Source of the DNA: Echinarachnius parma
Taxonomy: Eukaryota; Echinodermata; Echinoidea; Clypeasteroida; Echinarachniidae
Reading direction: 5' to 3'
Assembly (NCBI GenBank): GCA_037951105.1
Contig: JBAMJV010001317.1
Span: forward strand, 62,001 to 126,000
DNA length: 64,000 nt
Position 1 is the first letter of the stretch, and each line of letters starts with the position of its first letter. The notes beneath the pieces were generated by a model. That model ran no database searches and was not told the DNA's origin. It worked only from the letters and a program-made list of their open reading frames with translations. This document shows, in pieces, positions 48,701 through 60,700 of this stretch. A program made the translations under genes and the position numbers.

Positions 48701-51700
48701 TTCTTTCACATTTACCTCTGAACAAAGCAAAAATCAAAGACAACAAATTTAGAAGAAGAAAAAACAGCAATAATTTTGTCTCATGGTCTCACCTCTTCTT
48801 CTTCCAGACTATCCTCATCAAAGTCTTTCTTGAAGTTGAGTCCAACGACCTCCGGTAGAGATTCATCGCTCGGGTTGTCACTCGATCTCCTTCGCTGCGT
48901 CTTCTCATTTCCATTGGGACGAGGATACTCCACTATATTGGTATCACTACCAAATACACCTGGAGAAAAACAACCAAGCAGGGCAGGGCAGTTAGTGGAA
49001 AGTATTGAACATTATGTTAGTATTCTAGTGGACATCTAGTTATTCCCTTGTAGCATGTATATTCTCACTCCCATTGGTACGAGGATAGTCAACTATACTT
49101 GTTACTCAATATCAAACACACCTGGGGGTGTTTTGCAAAGATTGCAAAGTTGAATTTAACTCTAAGTTGGTCCTAACTATTATGGAAAGTCGTTTAGTTT
49201 CTTTGTAAAATTGTTGAAACAATTCTTTTGAAAAGGCGAAATCATAATTTTGTTATTATCAAGGAGCCTTGGAATAATTGATATAAACCGAACACAAAAA
49301 GTAACTTCACCCCTAAGCAATTGCCCATAATTTCATAACCGATTATTGTTTCAAGATGTCATCTTATCACAACATTGGTACAGTTGTTATGTTCGATATG
49401 TGCGAAAATCAGAGATATTCATTACTTTATGGCTGAATGAGCACAGATTAAAGACAAAACGGCCCAATTCAAAAGTCACAAGGTATTGCGCGTGCCTGTA
49501 CATTGTTTTGAATCCGCACATGTGGCGGAATGCATTGATCATGGTTTATGAAACAATGCTGTTTGATATTCCATTAATTTCGATTTTTTGATGGCACATG
49601 TGGTGAAATGCATTAATTGCAATTGTAAAACAGTGCATTTTTTAATTTTCCAACTCTCAATAATTTGTAATGATGATAATACTTTTGCGAATTTTGAAAT
49701 ATGACTATTTTTTCTGTAATGTGTGCTCACTCAACCATGGATTAATGGTTACCTCTTATTTTTACACATTGTTTTCCTAACTACAATATGGATATATTGG
49801 CAAGACGAAATCTTGAAACGATTTCTGGTTATAAAATTATGGGCAATTGCTTAGGGGTGAAGTTACTTTTTGTGTTCGGTTTAGATTTTTGTTGCAAGTT
49901 TCACATACATGAATTTTTTGTTTGTCAATATGTGTTATTTCGAGTCTACAATTTGCTTTCCATAAGTGTTAAGTCTAACCTAGAGTTAAGTTTAATTTTG
50001 AATCTTTGTGAAACACCCCACTGGGTAAAAACAAATTTTTAACTAAGACATCAGTGAAAGTATTGAACATTCTTCAGTATTCTAAAAATGATCCCTTATA
50101 TATATATTTGTAACAAGATACGGTATCACAATAAATATTTTTTTAAACCTGGGGAAAACACTAATCCAGGACATAAGTGACAAATATTGAACATTCTAAT
50201 TAATAAATACTCGACAGCATATGTTTTATTGCACACAAATTTTCAATTCCATTCATACAACTTTTAAAGGATATTCTACATTACTGGTATCACTTCAAAA
50301 TACACCTGTGGAAAATTCTATCCCTCTATCCTCTCTAAAGTGCAAAAATATTGAACATCCGAAAGATTTTTTAGTGCATATTCAGTATACTTTGATGCAT
50401 ATATTCTCACTTCTGAACCGATTTCGGAACTGCTAAAACGATGCCAACTCAGTGAAATTTTTACATTTTAAAGCAAACAAATCTTTATAGATCTATGCAA
50501 ATATTATGATGACCCACATGTTGTATGTATTTGCAAAGGCAGAAATTGTGTTTTTGTCTACATCGTTTTTTTCTTTCTTTAATGAAGACTGAGGAAACGA
50601 AACAAGGCAATTAAAAAATTAGTCCCCTGACACCAACCAACGGAGCATAGTCGATATCAAGAAACAAACCATTAATCAGCCAGCGAAATGACCAAATGAC
50701 CTTGTTTACTGCAATTATTTGTGCAATACTACTCCCAAGAACAGCAATTAGCATTATGCATTAGTCAGCTGAAAATTTGATTCTCATCTTGTGACAAGAA
50801 CAATCATCAAAACTACCATTAAATTTACACTATTATCGAAGGTCGACCATGGCCGATGTGAACTCTCTAAAAAGGTTTCTGTTTTTATTTTTTGTCATTA
50901 CTTTGAAAGCCCTCAAAATAGTTATAAATTTAAAGCACACACCCTTTCAAAATTAAAATCTAAAAGGTTCCCATTTGCTGCAGAATTCAAACATTAATAG
51001 TATATTCAGGCTATATTTGTTCTCATTATTTATTATGTAGGGTTCTGAGTGGTACTACAGTACAGGCAGCAGACTTGTAATAAGCACATCCAGGCAGAAT
51101 AATCATATATTTCATAAAGGATATTTATAACTGGATAACCTCCGTTCTTCTTGACACCCTAAATCCATTATGTCACATAAGAATAAAATTGTATTTTACA
51201 TTCAATATCATTTACAAAATTCAAATTATTCTTGAAAAAAAGAAATAAACAAATTGAGAACCTAGAATAGAAATGATAAATTAATGAATTATATTAGTTT
51301 ATCAAATCATACTTATTTATAAAATTCACGAGGCAAATTTTAAAGGGATTTAGTAACATTGTCCAAATCCTACTACTAGATCCCTTTAACACTTTGTATA
51401 TCTCAACAAAATTAAATTTTACTTTATTTTTGGGGCTAAAAATTGATACTTTTTACAGTAATTTAAACGAGTAATCACGCTTTTGCAACTATTCTCAATT
51501 GTTTGTATAGGTTGTCTGGATGGCTATATAAATTATATTTAAGTTGGATCTAAAATAAACTTCAATTTGTAATTAACATTTATAACGCTCATTTGTTAAA
51601 TTCCCATGTGAACATGTCAACAAATATCACAAATGTTACTTGAAGGAATATCATGCAGAATTGCCAGAGAATGTCTGAAATACGGATTCTAATCATATTA

Positions 51701-54700
51701 TCCTCTGTTCAAGTTCCTTGAATTTGTAAAGGTTCAAATGAATGAGTGTGCCTTTTATTTCTGAGGTGCTAAATTAACATTTGTGCGTTTGAATTGACAT
51801 TTGGCTCCAATTCAGATTCCAAATTATACAGAGAAGCCTACATATCTCATAATTACATTTCTTTAATTATTGCGCTGCTGAAATTGACGGTAGCACATCA
51901 CAAAATTAAAAGCAAAGCATGACTGAAGGACATTTTCATCAGCGCGTTTGCGGTGATCAAACAGTTCGTTATCGCTCCCTCGCACGCTACTAGCGTCACC
52001 TTTTCTCTGAAATAGACAAGCGCTGAATGAAAACTAAAAAACAAACAAAATTAGAAGCTTCTTGTTACCGTGCATCGTGATGTGATATTAGAATATTTAA
52101 TAATTATAAGCAAATATGTGTCTATTGTTTGGCAATGAAGGGGAAAGCAAACCAATAATCAACATCCATACAGGGAGGGCTACCACCCAAATCAAAAATG
52201 GTTACACACAATGGCACAAATTGATATTAATAGGGAAAGTACGAGGCTATCATTGTCGCAAAGCGATGTATCGCGTTGCTAAGCAACCATTGAGCTGATG
52301 GTTATACAAATGGTGGATATAGGTTGAGAGGTAGGTGCACCTAACAAGACCTTAACCTCATCAGCTCTGGCCCGCTGGCCGATAAAAATCAGATTCAGGC
52401 TGGCAACAATTCTACCTGACTGAATAGGCAACACAAAATATCAGATTTTATTTAAACTTATCAATTCTGAATAAAATTTTTTAAAAGTTTACATTGATTC
52501 CCAATTTATTGAAATAAATAAGAAACTTTTTGTTTTATAACAAAAATATTAAAATATTCTTTGCCTGTCATTTCATTTTATCTGATTGATTGTGGGAATG
52601 AATAGAAACTGCCATAATCCTTGTTTTGTTTAGTTTGCCTATAGCCATCAAACATATGTTCTAACCAATGTTCCATAGTAAAGCAGATTGTCATCTAGTA
52701 ATGGACAAATCAAAGCAGAATACTATAATTTTGTTTAACTTTTCCTATAACCATTACAAAGCCTTATTTTACCAAAGATCCATTATAACAATTATTTGCC
52801 ATTTTGTTTATCTGATTGTGAGGGAAAAATAGAATGTCAGTTTTGTTCTTACCTTTGCCTATGACCATTGCAAAGTCTTCTCCCACCAACGCTCCATTGT
52901 CATCCAGGTCTACTCCGCCAGGATGGTGCAGAGATGCCATGGACAGAGGAGATAAGATGGAGCCTACAAATAGAAGATGAGAAGATAACGTCACATGACT
53001 TAGTGAGGTAATTCAAGATTTTAAAAGCCTTGAAACAATAAATAGAAGTTTTGACAAGATATGTTTTTATCTTCTCCAACCAAAGCTACAATGTCATCAA
53101 GGTCCTCAACCCAGATGCTACAGAAAGAGCCATGGGCGTAAATACTTATGTAATACCTTTTCATCAGGGGGGATGAATGAATAGATCATCCCCCTCTGAT
53201 GAATGGGTATCAATGACAGATTTACGCCCATGGAAAGAGCCATCGGAAGAGGTGACAAAGTGGAACCTATTAAAAAAATTAAGAGAGAAGATACAACATT
53301 AGGACTTCATTTCTTCTTTAAAATTGTGAAATACACTTGAAAGCTAGGATATTACATGTCTTCCACAACTAGCGCTCCAATTTTGTAAGGTTCACTTGGC
53401 CAGGAAAAAGAAAAAGAACAATGAAAGCAAATGAAAGCAAATGAGACATAATATCACACAGCTTGAAAAATAAATCATACAAATAAACGTTAACAAGGAA
53501 ATTAAAGAGCATGAAATTAATTTGTTTTCTTGTGGCAAGTAAAATAAAGATTTCTAAAATTCTAGTGCCCAAAGTCTGAATTTGGTAGCCCCAAAACAAG
53601 AAAATACATTCAAAATTCTGTTACATTTGGTTGCTCATTCAAGCAAGTAGATTCGAATTTGGCATTAACGAAACTAAATGAAACTTTGGTGGCCCAGAGC
53701 TGATTATAGTGGTCCCGGCCAGGCCAGCAGACCTGTGCTTAAGCCCTCTGCAGACAGAGCCGACTCGACCCGATCCGACTGGTTTCAATCAGGGTAGAGT
53801 TGGGCCCGGTCGGTCGGATCCTATTCATCGTGTTGAATCGGCCCCAACTGGCATCCGACTGTCTCTCGACTGGCAAAATGTGTGTCGCGAGTCACTGAAA
53901 AGAGCCGATCCGAATTAAAACCAGTCGAATCGGGTCGAGTCGGCTCTGTCTGCAGAGGGCTTTATTTCGAGCCTTGCATGTTGTACAAAAGTAGGTTGGG
54001 GTAAACAAAAAATTTCACATTCACTCAATTACTTTCATTTGATGGCACAGCTACACTTGCTCTTCTTGTTTACAATTGAAGTAATTCAGAATTTCAATTA
54101 CATTTTAAAGAGCAATTAATTAAGCAAAAAGGAATTGTGCTTGATCTTCTCTAATACAAACAGAATAGTGTCAGGGCAGGATCAGCTCCAACTAATTACA
54201 TTATATGGCAATTGATGATCAATGTTTGCTAGTTGATATATGATGACATAAACGGTACCCTGGGGGTACCAGACGAAAATCCGCCATTTTGTTTAATTAT
54301 TTATTTAATTTTTAGGGTTGTACTGTGTGTATAGCGTATACAATCGCGCGCTGCACTGCATGCACAACGCAATAGCTGCAGTACGGTTGGACGCAAGATG
54401 GCGCTACACAACGCAGTACCCCGGGGTACTTCGTGTGTCATCATATCAAGGAATACCGCCCTCCCCATATAGATACTGGCTGGGGAGTGGGTACACTTAA
54501 AGGGATCTAGTAACTTTGATGATTAGTGCAAAAAGTGATGCATGATTAATAAAATGTGTATTGGTGTGATCTGATATGTCCAGAAAGTTATGTGTGAAAT
54601 CGGATGTTATTTGGCCGAGAAATGAGAGAAAATGCAAAGTGATATTCACTTACTCATTGCACTTACTTTGTACACGGCTTTAAATATCCTGTAGATAATT

Positions 54701-57700
54701 TAACATCCGAACACTTCAATCGTAAATATCTTTTGAACGAAATGGAAATTAGACTAACCGAAACCTGTCCCATGCTTTTATTGTTAATATGAATACAACA
54801 AGGTATGAGAGAACCACTAGTGTTCCAGGTAAGTTTTGAGGATTTGGACAATGTTACTAGATCCCTTTAAATACATATCATAGAATCTACAGAAACTCTC
54901 TGTTATCACAATCACATTTTGAAAAATTGATTAAATTCTTTTATTGATTGAACATTTTTGAAAAATCGATAAAAAAACCAATGAACCAAATACATGAATA
55001 GATAAATAAATGAATAAAATCTATGCAATGTATCCAACCGTTTTTACTGAAAGCATTTTAAAAATATATGTTTTTATTTCATATTACATGTAGGTGCAAA
55101 ATGAATAATCCTTAAATGGAGCGAATGTAATTGAGATAAAAACCATTTTGTATATCTAATTATCAAACTGCCATTTATATTTGTTATTTCTGTTTTATGG
55201 TTCGAATAAACTGAATCTGAATCTGAACTACCGTATTTGTCGGTGTATTAACCGCACCTTTTTTCTCAAAAAAAAGCTCCAAAAAGGGGGGAGCGGTTAA
55301 TACACGGAGATAGGAAAATTGTACACGCAAATTGCCTAGCCAGCGCCGGGCCCTAATACGATGCGGTTAATACACGGAGATAAGATTCACAAGTGACCAA
55401 AGTCCACCTCAGCAAGGCATTCATACTCATACGATGCACGGAAAATACAAGCATATTCCCCCCAAAACAAGTCATGCAGTGTCTTTTATGTTTCTCTTTT
55501 ACCTCTTCCTAAATATTGCTCGTTGTTGCTGCGAAAGCAGCTTTGAAGATTCACGATCATTGCTTCGATCTTAGTACGAATCCTAACATGCACCCGGCCG
55601 CGCGACTGGCACTTGGCCGAGCATGCAGGCGGGGATTCTCTTTCCCGACCCCCGGCCGCCGATGCTCCAATACAGCCCGCCATATCACTCATATACTTTG
55701 CGTGCAGGTTATCGGGTCTATTTTGTTACGCGAGATCCATCCGCCGGGGATTTCCCCAATTCCCGGCGGATGGATCTCGCGTAACAAAATAGACCCATAA
55801 CCTTCACGCAAAGTGTATGAGTGATATGGCGGGCTATCGGAGCATTTGTTTAGTACCGGGCGGACTGGATGTCAACGTTTGAGAATCGTTTCATCCATGT
55901 CGACGATCGACGACGATCGTATGCCGTATTACTCGCTATTATTACTTACTATTTCTGAAACAGTTTTCAAGAGTAGATTCAACATAATTTGAACTAGAAA
56001 GAAGGAATAACATTAAGGTACATTTTTTTTTAAATCTCCGTTCTGATTGTTTTATTGGTGAAATCTTCGTTTTGTTGTCTAACGTTTTATGTAGTCCCAT
56101 GTGTAGTGATCCGTGTGGCAAATTCAACAGAAGTTATAGATTCTTCTGCTGTGAAGAAGGCCTGATAATTTTCTTTATTTACTTCGGAGACTTCAGTAAA
56201 TAAAACAAAATTCATATGCAAAAATTCTCTGATAGATAAGCTATTTTTGGTACCTTTCCTAAGAAAATGCTGACCATCTAAAGACTAAAAATCAAGAATT
56301 ATACTATCAAATTTTTTTTTTTTTCATGGAAAAACGGCCAAAGTTGGGGGTGCGGTTAATACATCGGAGCGGTTAATACACCGACAAATACGGTACAAAA
56401 GGAAATAAATAAAATTGGACTTTGTATTTGTCTACAAGATATGAAATAGTTTTGGATAATTAGACAAGCCCTCCTTCACTGAATAAACTAATTGAACTTA
56501 TTTTCCCACATTAATGGTTGAATTATCACCAGCATTGATTGATAACCACTTTAACCCACTCAGGACTGGTCCTGAAAATTCTTCAGCTGGGGCCTTACAA
56601 TGTATGGAAAAGCCAAATTATAATCAAATAATCTTTCATTGGTTAAACACACTATGAATGGAGTATTTACACGCATTCTCCAAACAGCCCAATCCAAGAA
56701 ACCTCAACCTGCCTTCAACAGGTTCATAAGGCAACAGGTCTCAACAAGTTCATGAGACATAGCACCTTTTGTTTACTTTAAATATAAGATTATATCTAAT
56801 CAAAGCTCAAATCAGAAATATATTATTGTGTGCCTGGCCTCCGATTGATACATTATGTTCAGTAGATCGCTTTCAAAAGATACGTGCTGCCACTATAACT
56901 GGAAGGACAAATATGACCGCCCATTATTACTGATTATCACTTTGCACCATGACAGTTGCCATAGCAACCAAACATGAGATATTAATCTGTGCAAAGTTGG
57001 CCAAGGATAGAGCAAAATACACAGCAGTGTCTATCTTATGTCATTCATGCAGAATCGATACATGTTCTGGCATTCTACTGTAGGCAATGGGACATTAATA
57101 AAGCAATACAAGCATATATCATGTGTTCTGATCACAATTTACCTAACATAATTACAGCAATCATATTAATTTACTGGCTACGCTGATAAACGGAAGTTGT
57201 GTTTCATGGGTGTAAAGTGAAAGCGCACTAGGTTATTCACTCGGAAATGTTCCATTTAAACCCATTCAGGACTAGTCCCAAAAATGTCCAGGCTGGAATC
57301 CATGGAGAATGCACCTACCAAAATCAAATCATCTTCCATGAGTTATTTTTTAGCAATAACCTTTATTACATTAGTGATACCCTGATCTATTCAACTTGAA
57401 ATTATTATGTGATTATTTTTTCAATCATAAACTTTTCAGAGGCTAAATAATAGTGACATTTCAGATAGCCTTCCTAATATTCATGGAAAATGTATCAAGT
57501 TGAGGGTAGTGAAATATTAACTTTGCATTAACATCATTAATTGAAACATCACATCCAGTGGTGTAGCGTGGGTTAACATGATTGGGAGAGAGGGCATGCC
57601 ACTTATTGAAGTGGGGGGGGGGGGGGGGGGGCACTCTACGTACATTTATTTTTTACTAAGATAAAGTAAATATGGGAAGAAGGCAGCAAATCTCTATTCA

Positions 57701-60700
57701 TGATCAAATTCATGATAGAATCTCCACACATTTCCCAGGTGTGTTACTGACTGTTTGTCCTCATGACACCAACAACTTCTATATTCTACAAGTAACCACA
57801 AAACTTGCATCACTACACAGTAGTACATTCATCTCTTGACCTCATTCACAATCTTTGGTGAGACATATATCAAACATTGCACAAATATCACAATAATTGA
57901 CTTCAACAAAGAACAGTCTAGGTTTGAAATCTCAGGCACAATTTGACTTACAAATATCACAATTGATGGTATACTGCTAACCATTTGTGCTGATGACATC
58001 AAAATAATCAAGATTCAACAAACAAACACAAAATAGCATTGTTTAACAATGCTCCCCCCCCCCTTTTAAAATGGATCAGAAGATCAACCAATACAGCAAT
58101 CCACAAATCGGCGGGTGAGAACAAGAAGGGCGTTTAGCCGTTATTTGGCTAAATTGAGTTGCACAAACCATCTTGTGAAAACATGATTTATATAAAAGAA
58201 AGCTTGATTTGGTTTCTACATGGCTTTCAAACTTTTAAACATAATAATCTCTGAAATACAAAAAGTGACTTAATTAGCGCCCTGCTCTTTCTCAACCCAC
58301 AAAATGTAACATAAATTGAATGAAGCGCAGCCTACCTTTTGTTCTCTTCCTGTCTCTCGGATTCTGGGATTTACCCCCCACATGGTTCTCTGATAGGTCT
58401 ACATCCTTGCGACTCGTGCCCTGGCCGTTCCCCAAACCATATCCGATGATGCTCACATCCGATGACGCATTTGAACCTACATCTAGCTCCAGTGGACTGG
58501 AGGTTTGCCGCGATCCCTTGCTGGAGTTAGCCCGAGCAATGCGCGGCTTGGAACTGAACGGAGAGTCAGAACCTTTCTTGCTACTGGAAAGCAGATGTAA
58601 AAAAGATGAAAAAGTTATCAATATGAGACTAGAAACAAAGAAGAATTACATGAGTAGTGACCCAAGGGGTCGGCATGGCACTGGTGTGTGATATGGCAAC
58701 ATTTGACATCTTATAACAATTCCAAAATCGGGTATCATCTCAAAATAATACTCCATACACATTATCAACAGTCTCTGAGACAAAGACCATGTGAATATTT
58801 TCTAAAAACTGAAATAATCCACGTTTTAGCACCATATTTGTATTAATTTTGTGTTTTTGTTGTATCCAAACTCACTTTCTTCGTTTGATGCCATTCTTCT
58901 CTGCTCCCTCTTCAAAGTCAAGTCTCCCCGTAGACTGCAGACTGAAGACTCCGCTCTCATCTAGGTCACCGTGTGGAGAGTATGGACTCAACGATCCCGC
59001 CCTCTGGTGACTGGATGAACGCTCCTGGTCACGAGCCATCTTCTGAGCCCTCTTCTTGGCCGCACTGCCACGGATTGTTTGCAGGGATGTCATCTACGGA
59101 GAAAAAAAAACTTGGTTAGTAAGTTTTTTTTCTCCCATAATCATGGCCACTTCCTTGTTTAATTTGCATGGGATCTACCATTCAACAAAGACAAACATAA
59201 GCACTTATTCTTAATGTTGGTCAATACTATTGAATGTAGCTTTTGAAGGGATGTTATCTATTCTACGATAATATAAAACTCTCAAGCACATTTTTAACTC
59301 AATAAGGAAGTTTTGATTTTGGAAAACACACATTTTCAACAGACTTTTATAGCCAAATATATATTTCAGGCTTATAGTCATTTTGTTTTCATTTCATTTA
59401 TGACAACCATTATAACAAACTATACAACTTATTACAAAATAACCAATACATAACAATTAAAGAAAATAATGGTTAGGACCCCTAACCTACAACAGGTTCA
59501 TTAGAGTTATTTCCATTTGCTTATCTCTACAATGTCATGCAGTACACAATCAATATATATATTTTTTTTCATAAGCAGAAAATGGAGGTGACAGTTCGTT
59601 AAGGGATTTCATCTCTTCGATAAGAACAGTTTCAACTCAATAAGGAGTATACTCACACTAGGAATTTCCTCTTTCGTTGCATCAGACCTGAAGGTTTCCG
59701 CTGGGTATGAATCCCAATCGTCATACTCGTCTCGGGGGCTAGGCTTGTCCAGGGGAACCAGGGGCCTGGCCTGGCCTCCCCTCCGGCCAGCGGATCTGGC
59801 CAGGGTGGCCTTGAGGGGGATGGGGGACACTGGTGAGGTGCCTGAGGAAAGGGGGCCTTTGCCGGGGGAGGGCATGTCATACTGGGTGTGGTAGTCGTGG
59901 ACAGCATCTGTGGGGAGAGAGAACAGGATAGATACATTTGAAATAATTATTACCAGCAAGTTATTTATCAACCATCTGTATATTGTATTGCTGACTGAAA
60001 TAAAGAGGCTAAAATGCATTTTCTCTAACTTGTATAGGTTGTTTTATTCACTGAATTTTCAATGATCTTTCATCTTCTTCAAGGTAGCATGAGTTGTGTT
60101 TATCAAACTGGATCACAGACATCAATTTCGGGGTGGGCTCTTAAATTGAAAGAGCTGCTTCTTTCTCACTCTTCTCTGCTACAGGGGCAGAGACTCATAG
60201 GATAATATTATACACTTCCCTAGATGGAGATCCAGCTCAATGCATCATGAACCAGGGATCTATACTAAGTACAGTAGTTTGCTAGTTAAGCCTGGTTTGG
60301 GAAAGTTATATTCAATTTGTTGTAACCAGAAACAATCAGAGATGTGATTAATGGATGAGGTTTGGCAATGAAGATAAACAATCTTCTAATTCTTTCAGTT
60401 TGAAAATCTAGTTGCCTGATTGGGCCACCAAATAATGTCTTTCCCAGATTTGTGGTTACCCCCATGTAACATTATACTGGCCCTGGTAAAGTAGGCCAGT
60501 GTTTAGGTCTAGTCAAGTCTGAACCAGAGTTGGGAGAGCTCAAAAGGCTGGTTTCCAAGGTGATACCATGACCAAGCCTATGAAAAAGCTATTGACTAGT
60601 AAGTACAACTTCTATTCTATTTCCCAATTGCTCAGGTTCTATACTAGAACATGGCACTGCATCCATGGACATTTGAGGATTTATGTTTCTATTCAAGTAC

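Noticed and set aside
49125-50019. Assembly inversion
   Set aside because: The arms are clearly diverged and end in matching GGGGTGTTT termini, as expected for an old foldback element.
55486-55800. Small GC-rich frames on both strands
   Set aside because: They overlap a hairpin inside a TIR element; both strands are open only because of the palindrome.
58872-59093. Independent 73-residue protein starting MTSLQ
   Set aside because: It is an internal exon of the TOGARAM1-like gene with acceptor directly before the ATG.
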